From Eutreptiella sp. 'Long Island Sound 2002' (taxonomy: Eukaryota > Euglenozoa > Euglenophyceae > Eutreptiales > Eutreptiaceae): DNA of 64,000 nt. The stretch is from contig OZ038401.1 of the NCBI GenBank assembly GCA_964036045.1, positions 35,197,777 through 35,261,776 on the forward strand, in the 5' to 3' direction. Below are positions 52,135-64,000 of the stretch, piece after piece (position 1 is the stretch's first letter; each line of letters opens with the position of its first letter). The notes under the pieces were generated by a model. The model ran no database searches. It saw nothing but the letters and a program-made list of their open reading frames with translations, and was not told where the DNA came from. A program made the translations under genes and the position numbers.

Positions 52135-52315
52135 TGCATTGTCATGGAGCCTGACAGCATGAGTGTGACCTCCTAGGTGTCCTCTAGGGGTTCCTGAACC
52201 TCAAGCTGAAGAGATGGCCCACAAAACGTTTTTTTGTACAAATTTCACCGTTCCACTACGTAACTTTTAGGCTTTTTCAGGATGGCTGTTTTCAGTGATA
52301 GTCGGCAACCCAAGG
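52135..52315 (+). repeat. Single ~203-bp satellite monomer, truncated
   Basis: Ends at GTCGGCAACCCAAGG, where TTAGGG repeats start. Confidence 0.9.
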
Positions 52316-52408
52316 TTAGGGTTAGGGTTAGGGTTAGGGTTAGGGTTAGGGTTAGGGTTAGGGTTAGGGTTAGGGTTAGGGTTAGGGTTAGGGTTAGGGT
52401 TAGGGTTA
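52316..52408 (+). repeat. Interstitial telomere array 4, (TTAGGG)n, about 15 units
   Basis: Perfect hexamers, with the same right junction to M as array 3 but a different left junction. Confidence 0.95.
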
Positions 52409-53876
52409 TGGTTATGGGCGGTCTATAGACAACAAAAAAGTACCAGCTTTGACGCCACGAAACGGCATGGTGCTTGCACTATCAAAGGCGGCCCCAAATT
52501 TCTTTGGGCCCGAGGAAACCTGAACTTCAAAAGCGAGGTAGAAGCCCTTTTTTCCTTTACCTGGTGGATAGAGCGCGGCCTGAGACGTTAGCACCGATAG
52601 TGAGTCCATATGAACGAGTATGAAGGGGCCATACAACGGAATAATGAACACGCAGCATCAGGTGCTTTCAACATTCGCGGGAACAAAGCCCAGCATATTT
52701 GAGGCTTTGCAAGCAAGGAGATACGAGGGTGCCGACCCCCCTTGGGATAAGGAGATATTTGTGTGGCGTTTGGCAACTACCACCCCCGAATTCACGTTCA
52801 TGTCCCCTAAGATGAGGCGCCCGGGAGTTTCAAGCTCCCCTCTTGTAGTATGGAAGGGTCAAAGTGCCCTCTTGAAAAGGATCATCAATGTGAAGAACGG
52901 CCCTCGTGGCAAAGGGCCCTGGGTTCCTGACAGTAGCGCCGACCTGGGCAATTTTGGCATCCTGAGGCCACTTGGGGACCCCATGGCTCCGAGACACCAG
53001 CAAATCAGGGGACGCCAGATTGCATAGAACGTCCAAGGGGTTCATAGGTGAAGGCTGTATTTTTTTGCCTCGCCCCTACCCCGGTGGCCCCCCACAAGGG
53101 GTCATGTATGGACATTTTCAGCCAAAGTAATTCTGGGCTGAAAACACCTCTTTCGAGGCATTTGGGGCAAGGCTCGGCCCTTTCAAATACTTCCATGCAC
53201 TCGCAGTATATTAATGTCTTCGATTTGATGTCTCGTCCAGCTGCGAACCTTCGCATGGGATATCTACCTACTGCCCTCCTTATCCAAAACGCTGGCCCGA
53301 TCGTCATGCTGGGCACAGTTTGCAATCCCTTGGTTAGTAGACAGTGATGAAGCTCATCAAACAACGCACCACACTGCCTCCGTGATGACTGTACAAACTG
53401 AGTATGTACTCGATTGGTCGGAGCCTTGGGTGGCCTGGGATTCTAGAGCCATCGAGCATCCCAGGGCGGAAAGCGGATTATCCACCGTGGGCCTGCTACG
53501 TAGACAGAGTCCACGCTCACGGGTGATTATGTGGCACTAAGCTGTAGAGATGGACACGCGTGGAGTTTTTGCCCTGGCGATTGCACCAAAAGCCACCACA
53601 CATTGTCATTCAAAATGCCATGCACCCAGACCGACGTCATAGCACAACTATGGTAGCGGTCGTCAAAAGTGAAGGAAAGATCTGCTCGTGGAGTCTAGAG
53701 CCCCAGAGCATCCCGCAGTGCAATGTGGATTATGCACAGTGGACCTGCTACCTGGACATCCTCCAACCTCACGGGCAACTCTCTGGCACTAAGATGCAAA
53801 GATGGTCATTGCCTGATGGTGTGCCTTGGCCATTGGACCAAACGTGGTAAGGTCCACAGTATGATGGTATGGGTAT
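52407..53876 (+). repeat. M module, copy 4
   Basis: Collinear with copy 1 at an offset of 25,936 bp, with only scattered substitutions. Confidence 0.92.
52412..53446 (-). pseudogene. Broken copy of the M-module gene (unknown protein)
   Basis: Same interrupting stop as copies 1 and 2. Confidence 0.4.
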
Positions 53877-56800
53877 GCATTGTCATGGAGCCTGACAGCA
53901 TGAGTGTGACCTCCTAGGTGTCCTCTAGAGGTCCATAAACCTCAAGCTGAAGAGATGGCCCACAAACCGTTTTTTTGTACAAATTTCACCGTTCCACTAC
54001 GTAACTTTTAAGCTTTTTCAGGATGGCTGTTTTTCAGTGATAGTCGGCAACCCAAGGCACCCCCCCAGGGCAACGTGGATGCATTGTCATGGAGCCTGAC
54101 AGCATGAGTGTGACCTCCTAGGTGTCCTCTAGAGGTTCATAAACCTCAAGCTGAAGAGATGGTCCACAAACCGTTTTTTTTGTACAAATGTCACCGTTCC
54201 ACTACGTAACTTTTAGGCTTTTTCAGGATGGCTGTTTTCAGTAATAGTCGGCAACCCAAGGCACCCCCCCAGGGCAACGTGGATGCATTATCATGGAGCC
54301 TGACAGCATGAGTGTGACCTCCTAGGTGTCCTCTAGAGGTTCATAAACCTCAAGCTGAAGAGATGGCCCACAAACCGTTTTTTTGTACAAATTTCACCGT
54401 TCCACTACGTAACTTTTAGGCTTTTTCAGGATGGCTGTTTTCAGTAATAGTCGGCAACCCAAGGCACCCCCCCAGGGCAACGTGGATGCATTGTCATGGA
54501 GCCTGACAGCATGAGTGTGACCTCCTAGGTGTCCTCTAGAGGTTCATAAACCTCAAGCTGAAGAGATGGCCCACAAACCGTTTTTTTTGTACAAATTTCA
54601 CCGTTCCACTACGTAACTTTTAGGCTTTTTCAGGATGGCTGTTTTCAGTGATAGTCGGCAACCCAAGGCACCCCCCCAGGGCAATGTGGATGCATTGTCA
54701 TGGAGCCTGACAGCATGAGTGTGACCTCCTAGGTGTCCTCTAGAGGTTCATAAACCTCAAGGTGAAGAGATGGCCCACAAACCGTTTTTTTGTACAAATT
54801 TCACCGTTCCACTACGTAACTTTTAGGCTTTTTCAAGATGGCTGTTTTCAGTGGTAGTCGGCAACCCAAGGCACCCCCCCAGGGCAACGTGGATGCATTA
54901 TCATGGAGCCTGACAGCATGAGTGTGACCTCCTAGGTGTCCTCTAGAGGTTCATAAACCTCAAGCTGAAGAGATGGCCCACAAACCGTTTTTTTGTACAA
55001 ATTTCACCGTTCCACTACGTAACTTTTAGGCTTTTTCAGGATGGCTGTTTTCAGTAATAGTCGGCAACCCAAGGCACCCCCCCAGGGCAACGTGGATGCA
55101 TTGTCATGGAGCCTGACAGCATGAGTGTGACCTCCTAGGTGTCCTCTAGAGGTTCATAAACCTCAAGCTGAAGAGATGGCCCACAAACCGTTTTTTTGTA
55201 CAAATTTCACCGTTCCACTACGTAACTTTTAGGCTTTTTCAGGATGGCTGTTTTCAGTGATAGTCGGCAACCCAAGGCACCCCCCCAGGGCAATGTGGAT
55301 GCATTGTCATGGAGCCTGACAGCATGAGTGTGACCTCCTAGGTGTCCTCTAGAGGTTCATAAACCTCAAGGTGAAGAGATGGCCCACAAACCGTTTTTTT
55401 GTACAAATTTCACCGTTCCACTACGTAACTTTTAGGCTTTTTCAAGATGGCTGTTTTCAGTGGTAGTCGGCAACCCAAGGCACCCCCCCAGGGCAACGTG
55501 GATGCATTATCATGGAGCCTGACAGCATGAGTGTGACCTCCTAGGTGTCCTCTAGAGGTTCATAAACCTCAAGCTGAAGAGATGGCCCACAAACCGTTTT
55601 TTTGTACAAATTTCACCGTTCCACTACGTAACTTTTAGGCTTTTTCAGGATGGCTGTTTTCAGTGATAGTCGGCAACCCAAGGCACCCCCCCAGGGCAAC
55701 GTGGATGCATTGTCATGGAGCCTTACAGCATGAGTGTGACCTCCTAGGTGTCCTCTGGAGGTTCATAAACCTCAAGCTGAAGAGATGGCCCACAAACCGT
55801 TTTTTTTGTACAAATTTCACCATTCCACTACGTAACTTTTAGGCTTTTTCAGGATGGCTGTTTTCAGTGATAGTCGGCAACCCAAGGCACCCCCCCAGGG
55901 CAATGTGGATGCATTGTCATGGAGCCTGACAGCATGAGTGTGACCTCCTTGGTGTCCTCTAGAGGTTCATAAAACTCAAGCTGAAGAGATGGCCCACAAA
56001 CCGTTTTTTTGTACAAATTTCACCGTTCCACTACGTAACTTTTAGGCTTTTTCAGGATGGCTGTTTTCAGTGATAGTCGGCAACCCAAGGCACCCCCCCA
56101 GGGCAATGTGGATGCATTGTCATGGAGCTTGACAGCATGAGTGTGACCTCCTTGGTGTCCTCTAGAGGTTCATAAACCTCAAGCTGAAGAGATGGCCCAC
56201 AAACCATTTTTTTGTACAAAGTTCACCGTTCCACTACGTAACTTTTAGGCTTTTTCAAGATGGCTGTTTTCAGTGGTAGTCGGCAACCCAAGGCACCCCC
56301 CCAGGGCAACGTGGATGCATTATCATGGAGCCTGACAGCATGAGTGTGACCTCCTAGGTGTCCTCTAGAGGTTCATAAAACTCAAGCTGAAGAGATGGCC
56401 CACAAACCGCTTTTTTTATACAAATTTCACCGTTCCACTACGTAACTTTTAGGCTTTTTCAGGATGGCTGTTTTCAGTGATAGTCGGCAACCCAAGGCAC
56501 CCCCCCAGGGCAATGTGGATGCATTGTCATGGAGCCTGACAGCATGAATGTGACCTCCTAGGTGTCCTCTAGAAGTTCATAAACCTCAAGCTGAAGAGAT
56601 GGCCCACAAACCGTTTTTTTGTACAAATTTCACCGTTCCACTACGTAACTTTTAAGCTTTTTCAGGATGGCTGTTTTCAGTGATAGTCGGCAACCCAAGG
56701 CAGCCCCCCAGGGCAACGTGGATGCATTGTCACGGAGCCTGACCGCATGAGTGTGACCTCCTAGGTGTCCTCTAGAGGTTCATAAACCTCAAGCTGAAGA

Positions 56801-59800
56801 GATGGCCCACAAACCGTTTTTTTTGTACAAATTTCACCGTTCCACTACGTAACTTTTAGGCTTTTTCAGGATGGCTGTTTTCAGTGATAGTCGGCAACCC
56901 AAGGCACCCCCCCAGGGCAACGTGGATGCATTATCATGGAGCCTGACAGCATGAGTGTGACCTCCTAGGTGTCCTCTAGAGGTTCATAAACCTCAAGCTG
57001 AAGAGATGGCCCACAAACCGTTTTTTTGTACAAATTTCACCGTTCCACTACGTAACTTTTAGGCTTTTTCAACATGGTTGTTTTCAGTGATAGTCGGCAA
57101 CCCAAGGCACCCCCCCAGGGCACCGTGGATAAATTATCATGGAGCCTCACCGCATGAGTGTGACCTCCTAGGTGTCCTCTAGAGGTTCATAAACCTCAAG
57201 CTGAAGAGATGGCCCACAAACCGTTTTTTTGTACAAATTTCACCGTTCCACTACGTAACTTTTAAGCTTTTTCAGGATGGCTGTTTTCAGTGATAGTCGG
57301 CAACCCAAGGCACCCCCCCAGGGCAACGTGGATGCATTGTCATGGAGCCTGACAGCATGAGTGTGACCTCCTAGGTGTCCTCTAGAGGTTCATAAACCTC
57401 AAGCTGAAGAGATGGCCCACAAACCGTTTTTTTGTACAAATTTCACCGTTCCACTACGTAACTTTTAGGCTTTTTCAGGATGGCTGTTTTCATTGATAGT
57501 CGGCAACCCAAGGCACCCCCCCGGGGCAATGTGGATGCATTGTCATGGAGCCTGACAGCATGAGTGTGACCTCCTAGGTGTCCTCTAGAGGTTCATAAAT
57601 CTCAAGCTGAAGAGATGGCCCAGAAACCGTTTTTTTTGTACAAATTTCACCGTTCCACTACGTAACTTTTAGGCTTTTTCAAGATGGCTGTTTTCAGTGA
57701 TAGTCGGCAACCCAAGGCACCCCCCCAGGGCAACGTGGATGCATTGTCATGGAGCCTGACAGCATGAGTGTGACCTCCTAGGTGTCCTCTAGAGGTCCAT
57801 AAACCTCAAGCTGAAGAGATGGCCCACAAACCGTTTTTTTGTACAAATTTCACCGTTCCACTACGTAACTTTTAAGCTTTTTCAGGATGGCTGTTTTTCA
57901 GTGATAGTCGGCAACCCAAGGCACCCCCCCAGGGCAGCGTGGATGCATTGTCATGGAGCCTGACAGCATGAGTGTGACCTCCTAGGTGTCCTCTAGAGGT
58001 TCATAAACCTCAAGCTGAAGAGATGGCCCACAAACCGTTTTTTTTGTACAAATGTCACCGTTCCACTACGTAACTTTTAGGCTTTTTCAGGATGGCTGTT
58101 TTGAGTGATAGTCGGCAACCCAAGGCACCCCCCCAGGGCAATGTGGATGCATTGTCATGGAGCCTGACAGCATGAGTGTGACCTCCTAGGTGTCCTCTAG
58201 AGGTTCATAAACCTCAAGCTGAAGAGATGGCCCACAAACCGTTTTTTTGTACAAATTTCACCGTTCCACTACGTAACTTTTAGGCTTTTTCAAGATGGCT
58301 GTTTTCAGTGGTAGTCGGCAACCCAAGGCACCCCCCCAGGGCAACGTGGATGCATTATCATGGAGCCTGACCGCATGAGTGTGACCTCCTAGGTGTCCTC
58401 TAGAGGTTCATAAACCTCAAGCTGAAGAGATGGCCCAGAAACCGTTTTTTTTGTACAAATTTCACCGTTCCACTACGTAACTTTTAGGCTTTTTCAGGAT
58501 GGCTGTTTTCAGTAATAGTCGGCAACCCAAGGCACCCCCCCAGGGCAATGTGGATGCATTGTCATGGAGCCTGACAGCATGAGTGTGACCTCCTAGGTGT
58601 CCTCTAGAGGTTCATAAACCTCAAGCTGAAGAGATGGCCCACAAACCGTTTTTTTGTACAAATTTCACCGTTCCACTACGTAACTTTTAAGCTTTTTCAG
58701 GATGGCTGTTTTTCAGTGATAGTCGGCAACCCAAGGCACCCCCCCAGGGCAGCGTGGATGCAATGTCATGGAGCCTGACAGCATGAGTGTGACCTCCTAG
58801 GTGTCCTCTAGAGGTTCATAAACCTCAAGCTGAAGAGATGGCCCACAAACCGTTTTTTTTGTACAAATTTCACCGTTCCACTACGTAACTTTTAGGCTTT
58901 TTCAGGATGGCTGTTTTCAGTAATAGTCGGCAACCCAAGGCACCCCCCCAGGGCAATGTGGATGCATTGTCATGGAGCCTGACAGCATGAGTGTGACCTC
59001 CTAGGTGTCCTCTAGAGGTTCATAAACCTCAAGCTGAAGAGATGGCCCACAAACCATTTTTTTGTACAAATTTCACCGTTCCACTACGTAACTTTTAGGC
59101 TTTTTCAGGATGGCTGTTTTCAGTGATAGTCGGCAACCCAAGGCACCCCCCCGGGGCAATGTGGATGCATTGTCATGGAGCCTGACAGCATGAGTGTGAC
59201 CTCCTAGGTGTCCTCTAGAGGTTCATAAACCTCAAGCTGAAGAGATGGCCCACAAACCGTTTTTTTGTACAAATTTCACCGTTCCACTACGTAACTTTTA
59301 GGCTTTTTCAAGATGGCTGTTTTCAGTGGTAGTCGGCAACCCAAGGCACCCCCCCAGGGCAACGTGGATGCATTATCATGGAGCCTGACAGCATGAGTGT
59401 GACCTCCTAGATGTCCTCTAGAGGTCCATAAACCTCAAGCTGAAGAGATGGCCCACAAACCGTTTTTTTGTACAAATTTCACCGTTCCAGTACGTAACTT
59501 TTAAGCTTTTTCAGGATGGCTGTTTTTCAGTGATAGTCGGCAACCCAAGGCACCCCCCCAGGGCAACGTGGATGCATTGTCATGGAGCCTGACAGCATGA
59601 GTGTGACCTCCTAGGTGTCCTCTAGAGGTTCATAAACCTCAAGCTGAAGAGATGGTCCACAAACCGTTTTTTTTGTACAAATGTCACCGTTCCACTACGT
59701 AACTTTTAGGCTTTTTCAGGATGGCTGTTTTCAGTAATAGTCGGCAACCCAAGGCACCCCCCCAGGGCAATGTGGATGCATTATCATGGAGCCTGACAGC

Positions 59801-62800
59801 ATGAGTGTGACCTCCTAGGTGTCCTCTAGAGGTTCATAAACCTCAAGCTGAAGAGATGGCCCACAAACCGTTTTTTTGTACAAATTTCACCGTTCCACTA
59901 CGTAACTTTTAGGCTTTTTCAGGATGGCTGTTTTCAGTAATAGTCGGCAACCCAAGGCACCCCCCCAGGGCAACGTGGATGCATTGTCATGGAGCCTGAC
60001 AGCATGAGTGTGACCTCCTAGGTGTCCTCTAGAGGTTCATAAACCTCAAGCTGAAGAGATGGCCCACAAACCGTTTTTTTGTACAAATTTCACCGTTCCA
60101 CTACGTAACTTTTAGGCTTTTTCAGGATGGCTGTTTTCAGTGATAGTCGGCAACCCAAGGCACCCCCCCCGGGCAATGTGGATGCATTGTCATGGAGCCT
60201 GACAGCATGAGTGTGACCTCCTAGGTGTCCTCTAGAGGTTCATAAACCTCAAGGTGAAGAGATGGCCCACAAACCGTTTTTTTGTACAAATTTCACCGTT
60301 CCACTACGTAACTTTTAGGCTTTTTCAAGATGGCTGTTTTCAGTGGTAGTCGGCAACCCAAGGCACCCCCCCAGGGCAACGTGGATGCATTATCATGGAG
60401 CCTGACAGCATGAGTGTGACCTCCTAGGTGTCCTCTAGAGGTTCATAAACCTCAAGCTGAAGAGATGGCCCACAAACCGTTTTTTTGTACAAATTTCACC
60501 GTTCCACTACGTAACTTTTAGGCTTTTTCAGGATGGCTGTTTTCAGTGATAGTCGGCAACCCAAGGCACCCCCCCAGGGCAACGTGGATGCATTGTCATG
60601 GAGCCTTACAGCATGAGTGTGACCTCCTAGGTGTCCTCTGGAGGTTCATAAACCTCAAGCTGAAGAGATGGCCCACAAACCGTTTTTTTTGTACAAATTT
60701 CACCGTTCCACTACGTAACTTTTAGGCTTTTTCAGGATGGCTGTTTTCAGTGATAGTCGGCAACCCAAGGCACCCCCCCAGGGCAATGTGGATGCATTGT
60801 CATGGAGCCTGACAGCATGAGTGTGACCTCCTTGGTGTCCTCTAGAGGTTCATAAACCTCAAGCTGAAGAGATGGCCCACAAACTATTTTTTTGTACAAA
60901 TTTCACCGTTCCACTACGTAACTTTTAGGCTTTTTCAAGATGGCTGTTTTCAGTGGTAGTCGGCAACCCAAGGCACCCCCCCAGGGCAACGTGGATGCAT
61001 TATCATGGAGCCTGACAGCATGAGTGTGACCTCCTAGGTGTCCTCTAGAGGTTCATAAAACTCAAGCTGAAGAGATGGCCCACAAACCGCTTTTTTTATA
61101 CAAATTTCACCGTTCCACTACGTAACTTTTAGGCTTTTTCAGGATGGCTGTTTTCAGTGATAGTCGGCAACCCAAGGCACCCCCCCAGGGCAATGTGGAT
61201 GCATTGTCATGGAGCCTGACAGCATGAGTGTGACCTCCTAGGTGTCCTGTAGAAGTTCATAAACCTCAAGCTGAAGAGATGGCCCACAAACCGTTTTTTT
61301 GTACAAATTTCACCGTTCCACTACGTAACTTTTAAGCTTTTTCAGGATGGCTGTTTTCAGTGATAGTCGGCAACCCAAGGCAGCCCCCCAGGGCAACGTG
61401 GATGCATTGTCACGGAGCCTGACCGCATGAGTGTGACCTCCTAGGTGTCCTCTAGAGGTTCATAAACCTCAAGCTGAAGGGATGGCGCACAAACCGTTTT
61501 TTTGTACAAATTTCACCGTTCCACTACGTAACTTTTAGGCTTTTTCAGGATGGCTGTTTTCAGTAATAGTCGGCAACCCAAGGCACCCCCCTAGGGCAAC
61601 GTGGATGCATTATCATGGAGCCTGACAGCATGAGTGTGACCTCCTAGGTGTCCTCTAGAGGTTCATAAACCTCAAGCTGAAGAGATGGCCCACAAACCAT
61701 TTTTTTGTACAAATGTCACCGTTCCACTACGTAACTTTGGGGCTTTTTCAAAATGGCTGTTTTCAGTGATAGTCGGCAACCCAAGGCACCCCCCCAGGGC
61801 AATGTGGATGCATTGTCATGGAGCCTGACAGCATGAGTGTGACCTCCTAGGTGTCCTCTAGAGGTTCATAAACCTCAAGCTGAAGAGATGGCCCACAAAC
61901 CGTTTTTTTGTACAAATTTCACCGTTCCACTACGTAACTTTTAGGCTTTTTCAAGATGGCTGTTTTCATTGATAGTCGGCAACCCAAGGCAGCCCCCCGG
62001 GGCAATGTGGATGCATTGTCATGGAGCCTGACAGCATGAGTGTGACCTCCTAGGTGTCCTCTAGAGGTTCATAAACCTCAAGCTGAAGAGATGGCCCAGA
62101 AACCGTTTTTTTGTACAAATTTCACCGTTCCACTACGTAACTTTTAGGCTTTTTCAAGATGGCTGTTTTCAGTGATAGTCGGCAACCCAAGGCACCCCCC
62201 CAGGGCAACGTGGATGCATTGTCATGGAGCCTGACAGCATGAGTGTGACCTCCTAGGTGTCCTCTAGAGGTCCATAAACCTCAAGCTGAAGAGATGGCCC
62301 ACAAACCGTTTTTTTGTACAAATTTCACCGTTCCACTACGTAACTTTTAAGCTTTTTCAGGATGGCTGTTTTTCAGTGATAGTCGGCAACCCAAGGCACC
62401 CCCCCAGGGCAATGTGGATGCATTGTCATGGAGCCTGACAGCATGAGTGTGACCTCCTAGGTGTCCTCTAGAGGTTCATAAACCTCAAGCTGAAGAGATG
62501 GCCCACAAACCGTTTTTTTGTACAAATTTTACCGTTCCACTACGTAACTTTTAGGCTTTTTCAAAATGGCTGTTTTCAGTGATAGTCGGTAGCTCAAGGC
62601 ACCCCCCCAAGGCAACGTGGATGCATTATCATGGAGCTTGACAGCATGAGTGTGACCTCCTAGGTGTCCTCTAGAGGTTCATAAAACTCAAGCTGAAGAG
62701 ATGGCCCACAAACCGTTTTTTTGTACAAATTTCACCATTCCACTACGTAACTTTTAGGCTTTTTCAGGTTGGCTGTTTTCAGTGATAGTCGGCAGCTCAA

Positions 62801-63270
62801 GGCACCCCCCCAGGGCAACGTGGATGCATTATCATGGAGCTTGACAGCATGAGTGTGACCTCCTAGGTGTCCTCTAGAGGGTCATGAACGTCAAGCTGAA
62901 GAGGTGGTTCACAAACCGTGTTTTTGTACAAATTGCACCATTCCACTACGTAACTTTTAGGCCTTTTTCAGGATGGCTGTTTTCAGTGATAGTCGGCAAC
63001 CCAAGGCACCCCCCCAGGGCAACGTGTATGCATTGTCATGGAGCCTGACAGCATGAGTGTGACCTCCTAGGTGTCCTCTAGAGGTTCATAAACCTCAAGC
63101 CGAAGAGATGGCCCACAAACCATTTTTTTGTACAAATTTCACCGTTCCACTACGTAACTTTTAGGCCTTTTCAGGATGGCTGTTTTCACTGATAGTCGGC
63201 AACCCAAGGCACCCCCCCAGGGCAACGTGGATGCATTGTCATGGAACCCCACAGCATGAGTGTGACCTCC
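53877..63270 (+). repeat. ~203-bp satellite array V, about 46 monomers
   Basis: Same monomer family. Variant monomers recur at 4883 bp (55370/60253 and 55721/60604) and, after loss of one monomer, at 4680 bp (56401/61081 and 56571/61251), a second and looser higher-order pattern. Monomers near 62,500-63,200 are more diverged, as expected at the edge of an array. Confidence 0.96.
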
Positions 63271-63586
63271 TCACATTTCAAATGCCCAAAGCTCCCCTGC
63301 TGCAATTATTTTTCCTACCATCATAATGATCAGCACTGGCGCGCTTCAGTTTCGCCCATCCTCTTTCTTTGTTCCTGGCGCACCTGCGTATCAGCCAGTT
63401 TGGGGCGGGCAAATCGGGTCGCACACCGATTTGGATGTCGCGCTGGCCGGCAAATGAATAGGGTTGGAGGTCAGTCAGACAAGACATTGCAGTTGAAATT
63501 CAATTTTGACTACTCAAATCAATCATTGCAGCGCATAAGTGAACCAGGATAATAATAACAATAACAATGATCATAATAATTCATAA
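63271..63586. other. Unique spacer at the satellite boundary
   Basis: Nonrepetitive DNA. The right end is AT-rich (AATAATAACAATAACAATGA) and lies just 3' of the following minus-strand gene, so it may be its 3' untranslated region. A 103-codon plus-strand frame (63241-63552) has no support. Confidence 0.4.
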
Positions 63587-64000
63587 TTACCGGTTAGATG
63601 GGCCGAGCCGGGAAACAAAAAACGGAGGTGGGAACCCCGGAAGCGCAGGTGGGAGAACAAAAAGCCGAGGTGTCATCGGAGGCAAAGCTGGGAGCGGGGC
63701 TGGTGCAGTTTGAGGCGGAGGTGGTGTAGGCTGAGGTGGTGTAGGCGGAGGTGGTGTAGGCTGAGGTGGTGTAGGCTGAGGTGGTGTAGGCTGAGGTGGT
63801 GCAGGTTCAGGTGGTGTGGACTGAGGTAGTGCCGGGTTAGATGGTGGAGGGATGCCGAGAGCTTTTCTCAACCTAGTGTCATCTGGTTGCTTCCGCTTTT
63901 CCTCCCTTTCCACTTGCTTTCCTCTTTCGCCCTGCAAATCATATTTTACCTTTTTGAGCTCTCTTTCGAGTTTGCGGTTGGTTTCCTCCGCTTCCCGCTT
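63587..64000 (-). CDS. 3' part of a coiled-coil/proline-rich protein gene (5' end outside window)
   Basis: The minus-strand frame is open from the window edge to a TAA at 63587-63589, at least 137 residues. The N-terminal visible part is highly charged and heptad-like (KREAEETNRKLERELKKVKY, then GERGKQVEREEKRKQ), likely coiled coil. It is followed by a proline-rich region with PPQPTPPQPTPP repeats encoded by a 15-bp direct repeat (about 63720-63800), and a PPPFF-containing C-terminus. Such tails bind WW, SH3 or profilin-type domains or are simply disordered; the function is unknown. It sits beyond the satellites and is the first ordinary host-gene-like sequence at this end. A repeat-generated frame cannot be excluded, but the coiled-coil part is not repetitive. 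Confidence 0.55.
   Translation of the reverse strand, partial: KREAEETNRKLERELKKVKYDLQGERGKQVEREEKRKQPDDTRLRKALGIPPPSNPALPQSTPPEPAPPQPTPPQPTPPQPTPPPPTPPQPTPPPPQTAPAPLPALPPMTPRLFVLPPALPGFPPPFFVSRLGPSNR

Noticed and set aside
63241-63552. 103-codon plus-strand frame at the right satellite edge
   Set aside because: It starts in satellite sequence, has no recognisable features, and overlaps the probable 3' untranslated region of the minus-strand gene.
1-64000. tRNA genes
   Set aside because: No convincing paired A box and B box with a cloverleaf was found; the GGTTCATAAACC in satellite monomers is part of a small hairpin, not a B box.

Overview
The window is nuclear DNA of a eukaryote from a repeat-rich, subtelomere-like chromosome region. 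The evidence is four interstitial arrays of the telomere hexamer TTAGGG/CCCTAA, two eukaryotic 5S rRNA genes with T-run terminators, a complete Ty3/gypsy chromovirus primed by initiator tRNA-Met, and several satellite families with higher-order organisation. Nothing looks bacterial. I cannot name the species; a protist or microalga fits the gene-poor, satellite-dense layout, but that is inference.

Left part (1-23072). A mosaic of repeated modules, named here R1 (about 430 bp, with a small minus-strand ORF), K (about 330 bp), a palindromic array built on TTGTCCGWCGGACAA, and J (about 400 bp). Two copies of a larger segment, A (2955-4237 plus 14973-17900) and B (18342-23072), each carry a 5S rRNA gene, a G-rich tract, a long fold-back hairpin and a palindromic array. 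Copy A is split by a complete LTR retrotransposon (4238-14972, 532-bp LTRs, 5-bp target duplication ACATA). Copy B keeps the uninterrupted target at 19658-19662, so the insertion is directly demonstrated.

The retrotransposon is the only clearly intact protein-coding unit. Gag starts inside the 5' LTR and reads through the tRNA primer-binding site. Pol follows in the same frame after a single UAG, with a stable stem-loop (possible pseudoknot) just downstream, which suggests stop-codon readthrough. Pol contains protease, an unexpected Dam/DIRS-type methyltransferase-like module, RT, RNase H, integrase and a chromodomain.

Middle (23073-26472). Three telomere-repeat arrays alternate with inverted copies of the left-hand modules and of a 199-bp GGTCTATAGACC satellite: a record of telomere capture, fusion or inversion, or possibly an assembly join.

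Right part (26473-64000). Four copies of a 1.5-kb module M, each carrying a minus-strand coding remnant of unknown function, each lead into arrays of a ~203-bp satellite. The first array (27941-38133) has a 3055-bp, 15-monomer higher-order repeat. Between arrays lie a 21-bp CT-rich minisatellite (38134-39415), a palindrome-rich zone and the 199-bp satellite (39861-43290), a unique stretch with a possible exon (46719-47450), a fold-back relative (50967-51600) and a second hairpin array (51604-52134). The last 414 bases hold the 3' end of a probable coiled-coil/proline-rich gene on the minus strand, the first ordinary host-gene-like sequence in the window.
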